Assembly (NCBI GenBank): GCA_029289235.1
Contig: JARFTZ010000047.1
Span: 1-64,000 of the forward strand
DNA: 64,000 nucleotides
Origin: Gammaproteobacteria bacterium
GTDB lineage: Bacteria > Pseudomonadota > Gammaproteobacteria > Burkholderiales > Rhodocyclaceae
Direction of reading: 5' to 3'
Numbering within the stretch: the first letter of the stretch is position 1; each line of letters starts with the position of its first letter. Below are positions 17,106 through 26,551 of this stretch, piece after piece. Made by a program: the position numbers and the translations under genes. The notes beneath the pieces were generated by a model. The model was given only the letters and a program-made list of their open reading frames with translations. It did not search any database and had not been told where the DNA came from.

Positions 17106-18148
17106 GCCGTTCCTCCGGTGCGGAATGCGTGTTTCATCAGCAGGTCGCGCAGGGCCGGCGACTGGATCAGGCAGACGCCGAAGACGACGATGGCCTTGAC
17201 GACCATGTTGATCTCCGGCGGCACGCCGAGCGAGTAGATGGCGTAGGTCAGCGTCTGGATGATCAGTGCGCCGATCAGCGTGCCGATCAGGTAGAAGCGC
17301 CCGCCGGCCAGCGAGGTGCCGCCGAGTGCGACGGCGAGGATCGCGTCGAGTTCGAGCAGCAGGCCGGCGTTGTTGGCGTCGGCGCTCTTCACGTTGGAAG
17401 TGATGATCAGCGCGGCGATGCCTGCCGTCACCGCGCAGAAGGCGTAGACCCAGAACACCAGGGCGCGGGCGCTGATGCCGGAAAAGCGCGAAGCGACCGG
17501 GTTGATGCCGACCGACTCGATGAACAGGCCGAGTGCGGTGCGTTTGGTGAGCAGGAGCAGGACGGCGAGCACGACGGCGACGATGTACAGCGACACCGGA
17601 ATGCCGAAGATGAAGCCGTTGCCGATGAAGAAAAACGGCTCGTAGTACACCGTGACGATCTGCCCCTCGGTGATCAGCTGGGCGACGCCCCGGCCGGCGA
17701 CCATCAGGATCAGCGTGGCGACGATCGGCTGCATCCCGGCGCCGGCGACGAGCAGGCCGTTCCACAGGCCGCAGAGCAGGGCAACGGCCAGTGCAGCGAC
17801 GATGGCCAGCGGCATCGGCACGTTCGAGACGTAGGTCTGCACACCGTCCTTGATCACCAGCGAGCCGCCGATCAGCGCGGCGACGACGGCGCCGGCGATG
17901 GCAACCGTGGCGCCGACCGAGATGTCGATGCCGCGCGTGGCGATCACCAGCGTCATGCCCATGGCGATCAGCATCAGCGGCGCGGCGCGGTTGAGGATGT
18001 CGATCACGCTGCCGTAGAGGTGACCGTCCTTGACCTCGATGTCGAAGAAGCCGGGGTTGAAATAGACGTTGGCCAGGCACAGCAGCACGAGCGTGACGCA
18101 GGGCCAGAACAGGTGGCTGCGGGTAAGTTGGCTGAGAGTGTTTTTCAT
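17102..18148 (-). CDS. ytfT: Sugar ABC transporter permease, YtfT-like
   Basis: 348-residue permease, partner of YjfF. ATG 18148 is preferred because GAGG lies five bases upstream; the track start is GTG 18154. It has the CUT2 signature 'GMTLVIATRGIDISVGATVAIAG' and the EAA-like loop 'LLLELDAILAVALGGTSLAGG'. The gene is separated from ytfR by a 72-bp palindromic repeat (18165-18236), so its ribosome binding site lies right beside that repeat. Translationally coupled to yjfF through a 4-base overlap. Confidence 0.9.
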   Translation of the reverse strand: MKNTLSQLTRSHLFWPCVTLVLLCLANVYFNPGFFDIEVKDGHLYGSVIDILNRAAPLMLIAMGMTLVIATRGIDISVGATVAIAGAVVAALIGGSLVIKDGVQTYVSNVPMPLAIVAALAVALLCGLWNGLLVAGAGMQPIVATLILMVAGRGVAQLITEGQIVTVYYEPFFFIGNGFIFGIPVSLYIVAVVLAVLLLLTKRTALGLFIESVGINPVASRFSGISARALVFWVYAFCAVTAGIAALIITSNVKSADANNAGLLLELDAILAVALGGTSLAGGRFYLIGTLIGALIIQTLTYAIYSLGVPPEINMVVKAIVVFGVCLIQSPALRDLLMKHAFRTGGTA

Positions 18149-18164
18149 CGTCACCTCGTCATCT

Positions 18165-18236
18165 CGTCATTCCGGCGGAGGCCGGAATCCAGGTTTTCGA
18201 AGCACGGGCTGGATCCCGGCTTTCGCCGGGATGACG
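18165..18236. repeat. 72-bp REPIN-like palindromic repeat, copy A
   Basis: Two hairpin-forming arms (CGTCATTCCGGCGG... and ...GCCGGGATGACG) in inverted orientation around a short spacer. It matches copy B (19821-19892) in reverse complement at 65 of 72 bases by hand count. It fills the gap between ytfR and ytfT. The CGTCATTCCGG type is a common dispersed intergenic repeat in proteobacteria. Confidence 0.8.
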
Positions 18237-18259
18237 ACAGGTCGGGGCGTCATGGACGT

Positions 18260-19771
18260 TCATGCCTCGGCCCCCGCGATCATCCGGAACACGCTTTGTT
18301 CGTCGGCGGCCTTGCCGTCGATCTCGCCGACTTTCTGGCGGTCGCGCAGGACGGCGATGCGGTCGCTGACACGCAACACCTCGCTCATCTCCGACGAGAT
18401 GAACAGGATCGCCAGCCCCTTGCGGCATTGGGTCTTGACGAGGTCCATGATCTCCAGCTTGGCGGCGATGTCGATGCCGCGCGTCGGTTCGTCGAGGATC
18501 AGCATCTTCGGCTCGGTAGCCAGCCAGCGGGCGAGCAGCGCCTTCTGCTGGTTGCCGCCGGAGAGTTGGCCGATCGGCTTTTCGGCATCGGGGGTGCGGA
18601 TGCCGAGCTGCTTGATGTATTCGTCGGCCATCGCCGTCTGCACACGCTTTGGCAGGTAGCGGAAAATGCCGCGCCGCGCCTGCAGCGCCAGGATGATGTT
18701 CTCGCGGATCGACAGGTCGGCGACGATGCCTTCGGTCTTGCGGTCCTCCGGACAAAAGGCGATGCCCTGCCGGACGGCCTTGCGCGGCGAATTGAGCCTG
18801 ACCGGCGCGCCGTCGATGGCGATCGTCCCGGATTCGGCGCGGTCGATGCCGAAGAGCATGCGCGCCGTTTCAGTGCGGCCCGAGCCGAGCAGGCCGCCGA
18901 GGCCGAGCACCTGGCCCTGGTAAATGTCGAGGTCGATCGGGTGCATCCGCCCCGCCGCGCCGAGGCCCTGCACGGAGATGAACGGCCGGTCGGTCGGGCG
19001 GTCGGCGGAGGAGGCGCTTTTCGCTGCCTGTCCGGCTTCGTCGATGTCGCGGCCGACCATGGTGTTGATCAGTTCCAGGCGGCCGAGTTCGGCTGCGGGG
19101 TACTCGCCGATGAATTCGCCGTTGCGCAGCACGGTGATGCGGTCGGAAATGGCGTAGGTCTGGTCGAGGAAGTGGGTGACGAAGAGGATGGCGATTCCCT
19201 TGCGCTTCAATTCGCGCAGGGCGTCGAACAGCCGTTCGACCTCGTCCTCGTCGAGGCTGGAGGTCGGTTCGTCGAGGATCAGCACCTGCGCCTCGGTGGA
19301 CAGGGCGCGGGCGATGGCCACCATCTGCTGGATGGCGACCGGGAATTCGGACAAGGTGCGGGTGACGTCGATGTCGATGTTCAGGGCAAGCAGCGCCTTC
19401 CGCGCGTCACGCTCGATGGCCTTCCAGTCGATCGCCAGCCCGCGCATCGGGAAGCGGCCGATGAAGATGTTCTCGGCGACCGAGAGGTTGGGGCAGAGAT
19501 TGACTTCCTGGAACACCGTGCTGATGCCGAGCTTCTGCGCATCATCGACCGATTCGGGCCGGATCGGCTGGTCTTTGAGCAGGATCTGCCCGGAATCCGG
19601 CGATTCGACGCCGGTCAGCACCTTGATCAGCGTCGACTTGCCGGCGCCGTTCTGGCCCATCAGGGCGTGCACTTCGCCGGGGAACAGGCGCAGCCGCGCG
19701 TCGGTCAGCGCCTTGACCCCAGGGAACGACTTGCAGATGTCCTGCATCACGAGGACGGGGGTTGGTTTCAT
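18260..19771 (-). CDS. ytfR: Sugar ABC transporter ATPase, YtfR-like
   Basis: 503-residue tandem ATPase that powers the YtfT-YjfF permease. The first nucleotide-binding domain (about 8-240) has Walker A '[14 protein letters not shown]' and Walker B '[15 protein letters not shown]', with a degenerate signature ('SEFPVAIQQMVAIARAL'). The second (about 255-500) has a degenerate P-loop 'GGLLGSGRTETARMLFG', signature '[15 protein letters not shown]' and Walker B '[12 protein letters not shown]'. This is normal for CUT2 ATPases. The gene is bracketed by two inverted copies of a 72-bp repeat. Confidence 0.93.
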   Translation of the reverse strand: MKPTPVLVMQDICKSFPGVKALTDARLRLFPGEVHALMGQNGAGKSTLIKVLTGVESPDSGQILLKDQPIRPESVDDAQKLGISTVFQEVNLCPNLSVAENIFIGRFPMRGLAIDWKAIERDARKALLALNIDIDVTRTLSEFPVAIQQMVAIARALSTEAQVLILDEPTSSLDEDEVERLFDALRELKRKGIAILFVTHFLDQTYAISDRITVLRNGEFIGEYPAAELGRLELINTMVGRDIDEAGQAAKSASSADRPTDRPFISVQGLGAAGRMHPIDLDIYQGQVLGLGGLLGSGRTETARMLFGIDRAESGTIAIDGAPVRLNSPRKAVRQGIAFCPEDRKTEGIVADLSIRENIILALQARRGIFRYLPKRVQTAMADEYIKQLGIRTPDAEKPIGQLSGGNQQKALLARWLATEPKMLILDEPTRGIDIAAKLEIMDLVKTQCRKGLAILFISSEMSEVLRVSDRIAVLRDRQKVGEIDGKAADEQSVFRMIAGAEA

Positions 19772-19820
19772 TGCCGCGGACTCCGTTGATCCCGGGGAAA
19801 AAGCATGTGGTTTCGTGCTC

Positions 19821-19892
19821 CGTCATCCCGGCGCAGGCCGGGATCCAGGCCGAACTTCGAAATCCTGGATTCCGGCCTGCGCCGGAATGACG
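19821..19892. repeat. 72-bp REPIN-like palindromic repeat, copy B
   Basis: Begins CGTCATCCCGGCGC and ends GCGCCGGAATGACG. It is the near-exact reverse complement of copy A (seven differences counted by hand). It lies between ytfQ and ytfR, 12 bases after the ytfQ stop in transcription order, and could act as an mRNA-stabilising or attenuating structure. Confidence 0.8.
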
Positions 19893-19904
19893 AGGGCGTG
19901 GAGC

Positions 19905-20861
19905 TCAGTACTTGCGGTTCGGGAATTCCTTGGCCGCGGTTTCCATCGGGAAGACGCCTTCCTCGGTGTTGATCCGCTTCGGCAACTGCTTGCCGGCCTT
20001 CACGTCCTTGACGATGTTCATCAGTTGCGGCCCGAGCAGCGGGTTGCATTCGACGGAGACGTTCAGCTTGCCGGCCATCATCGCTTCGAACGCGCCTTTC
20101 ACGGCGTCGATCGAGATGATCGTGATGTCCTTGCCCGGTTTCATCCCGGCGGCTTCGATGGCCTGGATGGCGCCGATGGCCATATCGTCGTTATGCGCGT
20201 ACAGCACCTGGATGTTCTTGTCGGTCTTCAGGAAGGCCTCCATGACTTCCTTGCCCTTGGCGCGGGTGAAGTCGCCGGTCTGCGAGCGGGTGATCTTGAA
20301 GCGCGGCTCGGACTTGATCACTTCCTCGAAGCCTTTCTTGCGCTCGATGGCCGGGGCGGAGCCGACGGTGCCCTGCAATTCGACAATATTCACGTCGCCC
20401 TGGCCCTTGACGTTCTCCAGCATCCACTTGGCCGCCTTGCGTCCTTCCTCGGTGAAGTCCGAGCCGATCATCGTCACGTACAGCGACGGATCCTTGGTCT
20501 CGATGCTGCGGTCTGTGAGGATGACCGGAATCTTGGCGCGCTTGGCTTCCGCCAGCACCGTGTCCCAGCCGGTGGTGACGACGGGGGCGAAGGCAATGAC
20601 GTCGACCTTCTGGGCGATGAAGCTGCGGATGGCCTTGATCTGGTTCTCCTGCTTCTGTTGCGCATCGGAGAACTTCAGGCTGATGCCGGCGGCCTTGGCC
20701 GCCTCCTTGATTGAACCGGTATTGGCGGTGCGCCATTCGCTCTCGGCGCCGACCTGGGCGAAACCGAGGGTGAGCGCCGAGGCGCTGATGGGCATGGCCA
20801 GGGTGCCGGCGACCAGGCCGGCGGCGATGGCGGAAATGACGGATCTTCTTGACGTACGCAT
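19905..20861 (-). CDS. ytfQ: Sugar ABC transporter substrate-binding protein, YtfQ-like
   Basis: 318-residue periplasmic-binding protein of the CUT2 class. A signal peptide (MRTSRRSVISAIAAGLVAGTLAMPISASA) ends near residue 29. The mature start 'LTLGFAQVGAESEWRTANTGSIKEAA' is characteristic of YtfQ, which binds galactofuranose in E. coli; 'VLTDRSIETKDPSLYVTMIGSDF' and 'CNPLLGPQLM' also fit. Because the gene follows araA, arabinofuranose or a mixed pentose/hexose specificity is possible. ATG 20861 has AAGGAGAG upstream. Confidence 0.9.
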   Translation of the reverse strand: MRTSRRSVISAIAAGLVAGTLAMPISASALTLGFAQVGAESEWRTANTGSIKEAAKAAGISLKFSDAQQKQENQIKAIRSFIAQKVDVIAFAPVVTTGWDTVLAEAKRAKIPVILTDRSIETKDPSLYVTMIGSDFTEEGRKAAKWMLENVKGQGDVNIVELQGTVGSAPAIERKKGFEEVIKSEPRFKITRSQTGDFTRAKGKEVMEAFLKTDKNIQVLYAHNDDMAIGAIQAIEAAGMKPGKDITIISIDAVKGAFEAMMAGKLNVSVECNPLLGPQLMNIVKDVKAGKQLPKRINTEEGVFPMETAAKEFPNRKY

Positions 20862-20961
20862 GCTGACTCTCCTTATGCTTCTGGTTGGATTGAACTACCG
20901 TGTTTGCTAAAGGCACTGCATGAATCAAAAAACCGGGGTGCGGCTATATCAGTGGAGCGTC

Positions 20962-22467
20962 CTAAGGCTGCCGCAAGCCGAAGGCCGCCTCGTTCCAGCA
21001 GATTTCGTTCTTGAACGCGGGGATCTCCGTCTTCTCGTCGATCAGCAGGAACTCGATGCCGAAAATGTCCGCGAAGATGCGCAAATGCTCGGTCGTCACG
21101 CCCTGCGTGTAGACGGTATGGTGCGCGCCGCCGGCGAGAATCCAGGCCTCGGCCGCGACGTCGAGGTTCGGCAGCGCTTTCCAGACGGCGCGGGCGACCG
21201 GCAGCTTGGGTAGCGGCTGCGGCTGCGCGACGGTTTCGACGGCGTTGACGATCAGGCGGAAGCGGTTGCCCATGTCGATCAGGCTGGCGTTCAGCGCGCG
21301 TCCCCGACGTGCCGAGAACAGCAGGCGGGCCGGGTCGGCCTTGCCGCCGATGGAGAGCGGTTGCGCGTCGAGCAGCGGGCGCGTGTCGTCGGCGATCGAC
21401 GGGCAGACTTCGAGCATGTGGGCACCGATCACCAGTTCGTTGCCCGGGGTGAAGTCGTAGGTGTAGTCCTCCATGAACGAGGTGCCGCCGGGCCGGCCGT
21501 AAGCCATGACCTTGACGGTGCGCAGCAGCGCGGCGGTTTTCCAGTCGCCTTCGGCGGCGAAACCGAAGCCCTGCTGCATCAGGCGCTGTGCCGCCAGACC
21601 GGGAAGTTGCGTCAGGCCGTAGAGGTTCTCGAAGGTCGTGGTGAAGGCCTGGAAGCCGCCATCGACGAGGAATTTCTTGATCCCCAGTTCGATGCGCGCG
21701 GCGTCGAGCAGGTGCTGGCGTTTCTCCCCTCCTTTTTGTACCGCCGGCGCCAGGTCGTAGGTCGCCTCGTATTCTTCGATCAGTCGGGCCAGTTCGGCGT
21801 CGCTGACGGCGTCGACCACCTTGACGAGATCGCCCATGGCGTAACCGTTGACTGCGTAGCCGAAGCGGATCTGCGCGGCGACCTTGTCGCCTTCGGTGAC
21901 GGCGACCTCGCGCATGTTGTCGCCGAAGCGGGCGACCTTCATCCGGCGGCTGTCGTAGACCGCGGCGGCGACGCGGATCCAGCGGTCGATGCGGGCCTGC
22001 ACCTGCGGGTTCTGCCAGTGGCCGACCACCACGCTGTACTGCCGGCGCATGCGCGCGCCGATGAAACCGAACTCGCGGCCGCCGTGTGCCGCCTGGTTCA
22101 GGTTCATGAAGTCCATGTCCATGCTGTTCCACGGGATGGCGACGTTGAACTGGGTGTGCAGTTGCATGAACGGCTTGTCGAGCACCGACAGACCGCCGAT
22201 CCACATCCTCGCGGGGGAGAAAGTGTGCATCCAGGTGATCAGGCCGATGCAGTTCTCGGCGTGATTGGCCTCGCGGCACAGCGCCACGATTTCGTCGGGG
22301 GTTTTTACAGTCGGCTTGAGCACTACCTTGACCGGGAATTTGCCTTCGGCGTTGAGCCCATCGACGACGACGCGGCTGTTCTCGGCGACCTGTTGCAGCG
22401 TCTTCGGGCCATAAAGATGCTGGCTGCCGACAACGAACCAGACTTCCAGTTGTTTGAAGAACTCCAT
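20962..22467 (-). CDS. araA: L-arabinose isomerase
   Basis: 501-residue cytoplasmic metal-dependent isomerase converting L-arabinose to L-ribulose. The N-terminus '[26 protein letters not shown]' and segments '[21 protein letters not shown]', '[23 protein letters not shown]' and '[12 protein letters not shown]' are diagnostic; the glutamate in 'SFMEDY' and the histidine in '[10 protein letters not shown]' are metal ligands in the family. Length is that of E. coli AraA. ATG 22467 is preceded by AGGAAG. Third gene of the leftward operon, after araB and araD. Confidence 0.96.
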   Translation of the reverse strand: MEFFKQLEVWFVVGSQHLYGPKTLQQVAENSRVVVDGLNAEGKFPVKVVLKPTVKTPDEIVALCREANHAENCIGLITWMHTFSPARMWIGGLSVLDKPFMQLHTQFNVAIPWNSMDMDFMNLNQAAHGGREFGFIGARMRRQYSVVVGHWQNPQVQARIDRWIRVAAAVYDSRRMKVARFGDNMREVAVTEGDKVAAQIRFGYAVNGYAMGDLVKVVDAVSDAELARLIEEYEATYDLAPAVQKGGEKRQHLLDAARIELGIKKFLVDGGFQAFTTTFENLYGLTQLPGLAAQRLMQQGFGFAAEGDWKTAALLRTVKVMAYGRPGGTSFMEDYTYDFTPGNELVIGAHMLEVCPSIADDTRPLLDAQPLSIGGKADPARLLFSARRGRALNASLIDMGNRFRLIVNAVETVAQPQPLPKLPVARAVWKALPNLDVAAEAWILAGGAHHTVYTQGVTTEHLRIFADIFGIEFLLIDEKTEIPAFKNEICWNEAAFGLRQP

Positions 22468-22509
22468 GGTTTGGCTTCCTGTTTTCCGGGGAAAGGGGTG
22501 GGTACGGGG

Positions 22510-23214
22510 TCAGGCGACGGGGGTTGCCTGGCCGTAATAGGCGTTGGCTCCGTGTTTGCGCAGGTAATGCTTGTCGAGCAGGTGGCTGGCGATCGGCGGA
22601 CGGGCGGGGTTGAGCATTTCGGTGTAGATCGCCATCCGCGCGACTTCTTCCAGCACTACCGCGTTGTGCACCGCCTCGTCGGGCGATTTGCCCCAGGCGA
22701 AGGGAGCGTGCTCGCAGACCAGCATGCCCGGCACCTGCAACGGATTGCGCCCGGCCAGGGTGTCGACGATGACCTTGCCGGTGTTGGCCTCGTAGGCCTC
22801 GTCGATCTCCGCTTTCGTCAGCGGCCGGGAGCAGGGGATCTCGCCGTAGAAGTAATCGGCGTGGGTCGTGCCGAAGGCCGGGATCGGGCGGCCGGCCTGC
22901 GCCCAGGCGGTCGCGTGCGTCGAATGGGTGTGGACGATGCCGCCGATGGCCGGGCATTCGCGGTACAACACGAGATGGGTCGGCGTGTCGGAGGACGGGC
23001 GCAGCGCGCCGTCGATGATCTCGCCCTGCAGGTTGAGGACCACCATGTCGGTGACGCGCATCGTCTCGTAGCTGACGCCGCTGGGTTTGATCACCATCAG
23101 GCCGCTGTCGCGGTCGATGCCGCTGACGTTGCCCCAGGTGAAGGTGACGAGGCCGTGCTTCGGCAGGTCGAGGTTGGCGCAGAGGACTTCCTCGCGCAGC
23201 TTATCGAGCAACAT
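22510..23214 (-). CDS. araD: L-ribulose-5-phosphate 4-epimerase
   Basis: 234-residue class II aldolase-fold zinc enzyme converting L-ribulose 5-phosphate to D-xylulose 5-phosphate. Start ATG 23214 ([23 protein letters not shown]) lies two bases after the araB stop. Visible sites are '[22 protein letters not shown]', zinc-binding histidines in '[17 protein letters not shown]', and '[18 protein letters not shown]'. The track ORF up to 24537 is araD plus an out-of-frame extension inside araB. The order araB-araD-araA differs from the E. coli araBAD order. Confidence 0.95.
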   Translation of the reverse strand: MLLDKLREEVLCANLDLPKHGLVTFTWGNVSGIDRDSGLMVIKPSGVSYETMRVTDMVVLNLQGEIIDGALRPSSDTPTHLVLYRECPAIGGIVHTHSTHATAWAQAGRPIPAFGTTHADYFYGEIPCSRPLTKAEIDEAYEANTGKVIVDTLAGRNPLQVPGMLVCEHAPFAWGKSPDEAVHNAVVLEEVARMAIYTEMLNPARPPIASHLLDKHYLRKHGANAYYGQATPVA

Positions 23215-23216
23215 GG

Positions 23217-24908
23217 TCAGAGTCCTGGGGCGTCGGGGGCGTACAGCGGTTCCGCTTGCGCGCACCAGTGCCGGTAGCGTTGATAGAGCGATTCGAAGGC
23301 CGCGGCGCCCTGCGGGCCGGGGTCGAAGGTGCGTTCGATGCGGCTGGCCATCGCCTTTTGGGCGCTGGCGATGTCCGGGTGCTGGCCGGCGGCGACGGCG
23401 GCGAAGATCGCCGCGCCGAGCGCGCAGCACTGGTCCGAGGCGACCACGTCGATCGGCCGGTTCATCACGTCGGCGCAGACCTGCATGATTGTCGGCGACT
23501 TGCGCGCGATGCCCCCGAGCGCGACGACGTTTTCGACCGGCACGCCCTGATCGGTGAAGCATTCCATGATCGCCCGGGCGCCGAAGGCCGTCGAGGCGAT
23601 GAAGCCGCCGAACAGGGTCGGCGCGTCCGTGCCGAGATTCAGGTCGGTCACCACCCCCTTCAGGCGCTGGTTGGCGAAGGGCGTACGCCGGCCGTTGAAC
23701 CAGTCGAGCACGACCGGCAGGTTGCGGTAGTCGATGCTGCCGGCCCAGGCTTCGGTGAGCGCTGGCAGGAGATTGTCCTGGACCTGTTGCAACTGTGCGG
23801 ACAGTTCGGGGTGCCGTTGCGCGGCGTATTGCAGCGGCCAGCCAAGCAGCCGCGAGAACCAGGCGTACATGTCGCCGAAGGCGGACTGCCCCGCTTCCAG
23901 CCCGATCTTGCCGGGCAGCACGCTGCCGTCGACCTGTCCGCAGATGCCTTCGATGGCGCGGCCGCCGATCACGTGCTCGTCGGCGATCAGGATGTCGCAG
24001 GTCGAAGTGCCGATGACCTTGACCAGCGCATGGTCGCGCGCGCCGGCGCCGACCGCGCCCATGTGGCAGTCGAAGGCGCCGCCGGAGACGATCACGTTTT
24101 CCGGCAGGCCGAGCCGCGCGGCCCACTCCGGGGTGATGCGCCCGACCGGCAGATCGGCGGTGTAACTCTCGGTGAAGAGCGGGTACGCCAGCGTATCGAC
24201 CAGGCACGGGTCGAGTTCGGCGAGGAACTCGCGGCCCGGCAGGCCGCCCCATTCCGGGTGCCACAGGCTTTTGTGCCCGGCGGCGCAGCGTCCGCGACGG
24301 ATCGCTGCCGGGCGGGTGGTGCCGCTCAGCAGCGCGGGCACCCAGTCGCACAGTTCGACCCAGCTCCTCGCGGCCGCGCGCACGGCGCGGTCTTCGCGCG
24401 AAACGTGCAGAATCTTGGCCCAGAACCATTCCGAGGAGTAGACGCCGCCGATGTAGCGGCTGTAGTCCGGGTGTTTGCCGCCATGGCACAGCGCAGTGAT
24501 CTCTTCCGCTTCGGCGATCGACGTGTGGTCCTTCCACAGCACGAACATCGCGTTCGGGTTGTCGGCGAACTCGGGACGCAGGGCCAGCACGTCGCCATTC
24601 TCGTCGATCGGCGCGGGCGTCGAGGCCGTGCTGTCGACCCCGATGCCGACGATCGCTTCGCGTTGCGCGTCGGTCAGGCGGGCGACCGCCTGCCGGACAG
24701 CTTCGGTCATCGACTCGATGTAGTCCAGCGGGTGGTGCCGGAACAGATTGGCGGCAGCGTTGGTGAAGCGGCCTTCGCTCCAGCGCGGATAGTGGGTGAC
24801 GGCGGTGGACAGTTCGTCGCCGCTCTCACAGCCGACCGCTAGCGCCCTCACCGAATCGCTGCCGAAGTCGAGGCCGATGACGATTCCTTCCACGGTTTTT
24901 TCCGACAT
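23217..24908 (-). CDS. araB: Ribulokinase
   Basis: 563-residue FGGY-family kinase that phosphorylates L-ribulose. The N-terminal '[17 protein letters not shown]' is the phosphate-1 loop. '[17 protein letters not shown]' and '[33 protein letters not shown]' are typical of AraB. '[20 protein letters not shown]' and '[20 protein letters not shown]' belong to the C-terminal ATPase lobe. First gene of the leftward ara-ytf-gal operon; ATG 24908 has AGGGA upstream. Expected to be activated by AraC with arabinose. Confidence 0.95.
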   Translation of the reverse strand: MSEKTVEGIVIGLDFGSDSVRALAVGCESGDELSTAVTHYPRWSEGRFTNAAANLFRHHPLDYIESMTEAVRQAVARLTDAQREAIVGIGVDSTASTPAPIDENGDVLALRPEFADNPNAMFVLWKDHTSIAEAEEITALCHGGKHPDYSRYIGGVYSSEWFWAKILHVSREDRAVRAAARSWVELCDWVPALLSGTTRPAAIRRGRCAAGHKSLWHPEWGGLPGREFLAELDPCLVDTLAYPLFTESYTADLPVGRITPEWAARLGLPENVIVSGGAFDCHMGAVGAGARDHALVKVIGTSTCDILIADEHVIGGRAIEGICGQVDGSVLPGKIGLEAGQSAFGDMYAWFSRLLGWPLQYAAQRHPELSAQLQQVQDNLLPALTEAWAGSIDYRNLPVVLDWFNGRRTPFANQRLKGVVTDLNLGTDAPTLFGGFIASTAFGARAIMECFTDQGVPVENVVALGGIARKSPTIMQVCADVMNRPIDVVASDQCCALGAAIFAAVAAGQHPDIASAQKAMASRIERTFDPGPQGAAAFESLYQRYRHWCAQAEPLYAPDAPGL

Positions 24909-24943
24909 TTGACAATCCCTGTGTAGAAGAGGTGGTGCTGTTT

Positions 24944-24964
24944 TATGGACGGAACGATATGGAC
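24944..24964 (-). promoter_or_regulatory. Two TATGGAC repeats near the araB start (possible weak AraC half-sites)
   Basis: TATGGAC occurs at 24944 and again at 24958, 14 bases apart, 36-57 bases upstream of araB. On the minus strand both give GTCCATA, matching the end of the E. coli araI1 half-site (TCCATA). The 14-base period is shorter than the 21-base period of araI1/I2, so the assignment is weak. Confidence 0.3.
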
Positions 24965-25075
24965 TAATTCCCTGCGTGCGTTAGGACGTGTCAGTCATTT
25001 ATATGCACAGAAGTGCTCTGATAAGTGAGCTAATTGCTTGAATGTGCGCCGCAATTTTGAAAAACAGGTCGTAGA

Positions 25076-25091
25076 TATGGATAATCCTGCT
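25076..25091 (-). promoter_or_regulatory. Putative AraC-binding half-site
   Basis: The minus strand reads AGCAGGATTATCCATA, which matches E. coli araI1 (AGCATTTTTATCCATA) at 13 of 16 positions. It lies 168 bases upstream of araB and 314 upstream of chvE, in a region where an AraC dimer could serve both promoters. The encoded AraC is a clear E. coli AraC ortholog, so similar DNA preference is reasonable. Confidence 0.45.
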
Positions 25092-25389
25092 TTTGTCGTT
25101 GTTTCGCGGCAGTCGCTACTTCCATAAGCCGGCCGGTTGGATGTACCGTAGTTTCGTGACCGGACGTAACGGTGTGTGACGGCCTGGGGGCGGCGAAATC
25201 CGCCGCTTCGCGACGTCGGCCAGGAGGTTGCCCGCGGGTCCGATTCCACAAGAAAAAGCAAGCAGTCCGGCAGACGGGGAGAGGGATCCGCTCCCCGGAG
25301 GTAGGCCAGGGTTATGCAAATTGCTTTGGGTGTTGGTTGCAAAAACGCATTGTCAACATTGTCAATTGAATAATTCGGAGAGGGTCGTT

Positions 25390-26454
25390 ATGCAGAGAAG
25401 AACAATGATTGCCGCTTCGCTGTTGATCGGAGCGCTGGGGCTGTCGTCGGTTGGTCAGGCGCAGGACAAGGGAATGGTCGGGATATCCATGCCGACCAAG
25501 TCGTCGGCACGCTGGATCTCGGACGGCGAGAGCATGGTCAAGTACTTCAAGGAAGCGGGCTACAAGACCGATCTGCAGTACGCCGAGGACGACATCCCCA
25601 ACCAGCTTGCCCAGATCGAGAACCTTGTCACCAAGGGCGCCAAGGTGCTGGTGATTGCCGCCATCGACGGCACCACGCTGTCCGACGTGCTGCAGAAGGC
25701 GGCCGACAGCGGCATCAAGACGATCGCCTACGATCGCCTGATCAAGAACTCGAAGAACGTCGACTACTACGCGACTTTCGACAACTTCCAGGTCGGCGTG
25801 CTGCAGGCCAACTCGCTGGTCGACGCGCTGAAGCTCAAGGAAGGCAAGGGGCCGTTCAACATCGAACTGTTCGGCGGCTCGCCGGACGACAACAACGCCT
25901 ATTTCTTCTACGACGGCGCGATGTCCGTCCTGAAGCCGTATCTGGACAGCGGCAAGCTGGTTGTGCGCAGCAAGCAGATGGGCATGGAAAAGGTCGGCAC
26001 GCTGCGCTGGGACGGCGCCGTGGCGCAGGCGCGGATGGACAACCTGCTGTCGGCCTTCTACGGCAAGGACAAGGTGCACGCGGTGTTGTCACCGTATGAC
26101 GGCCTGTCGATCGGCATTCTTTCCTCGCTGAAGGGCGTCGGCTACTGCACGGCGGAGCAGCCCTGCCCGTACGTCAGCGGCCAGGACGCGGAAGTGCCGT
26201 CCATCAAGTCGATCCTGCGCGGCGAGCAATACTCGACGGTGTTCAAGGACACGCGTGAGCTGGCGAAGGTGACGGTCAGCATGGTCGATGCGCTGCTCTC
26301 GGGCAAGCAGCCTCCGATCAACGACACCAAGACCTACAACAACGGCGTGAAGGTGGTTCCCTCCTACCTGCTCAAGCCGGTCAGCGTCGACAAGAGCAAC
26401 TGGAAACCGGTGCTGGTCGATAGCGGTTACTACAAGGAAAGCCAGTTGAAATAA
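25390..26454 (+). CDS. chvE: Periplasmic multiple-sugar-binding protein, ChvE-like
   Basis: 354-residue CUT2 binding protein. The track start 25228 is too early; ATG 25390 ([25 protein letters not shown]) gives a proper signal peptide of about 25 residues. '[41 protein letters not shown]' and '[29 protein letters not shown]' are characteristic of ChvE, which binds L-arabinose, D-galactose, D-glucose and D-xylose in Agrobacterium and Azospirillum. It heads the rightward operon with gguA and gguB. In other bacteria ChvE also presents sugars to membrane sensors; no such partner is evident here. Confidence 0.92.
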   Translation: MQRRTMIAASLLIGALGLSSVGQAQDKGMVGISMPTKSSARWISDGESMVKYFKEAGYKTDLQYAEDDIPNQLAQIENLVTKGAKVLVIAAIDGTTLSDVLQKAADSGIKTIAYDRLIKNSKNVDYYATFDNFQVGVLQANSLVDALKLKEGKGPFNIELFGGSPDDNNAYFFYDGAMSVLKPYLDSGKLVVRSKQMGMEKVGTLRWDGAVAQARMDNLLSAFYGKDKVHAVLSPYDGLSIGILSSLKGVGYCTAEQPCPYVSGQDAEVPSIKSILRGEQYSTVFKDTRELAKVTVSMVDALLSGKQPPINDTKTYNNGVKVVPSYLLKPVSVDKSNWKPVLVDSGYYKESQLK

Positions 26455-26472
26455 CCCGCGGTACGCAAATTG

Positions 26473-26491
26473 CGCCCCGTCCCGCGGGGCG
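26473..26491 (+). promoter_or_regulatory. Intra-operon hairpin between chvE and gguA
   Basis: CGCCCCG and CGGGGCG form a 7-bp GC-only stem with a 5-base loop, followed by only TTT. It probably attenuates or stabilises, giving more binding protein than ATPase, like the hairpin after dctP. Confidence 0.5.
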
Positions 26492-26551
26492 TTTCGATTC
26501 TGGCCGGCAGTCCCGGACTGCCAGCCTGTTGCCTGAAACAGAGGAGAATCG

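Larger units (their letters stand above)
24909..25389. promoter_or_regulatory. Divergent control region between araB and chvE
   Basis: 481 bases with no credible gene. It must carry the promoters of the leftward ara-ytf-gal operon and the rightward chvE-gguAB-araC-galM operon. Candidate AraC half-sites are annotated separately. Near chvE there is a repeated TTGCAAA/TGCAAATTG element and a TTGTCAAC-ATTGTCAA direct repeat at about 25350-25368. The ribosome binding site GGAGAGG lies at 25377-25383. Confidence 0.55.

Noticed and set aside
17087-19789. A 900-residue plus-strand ORF across ytfT and ytfR
   Set aside because: Antisense shadow of two unmistakable ABC transporter genes; it even reads through the 72-bp repeat, and has no ribosome binding site.
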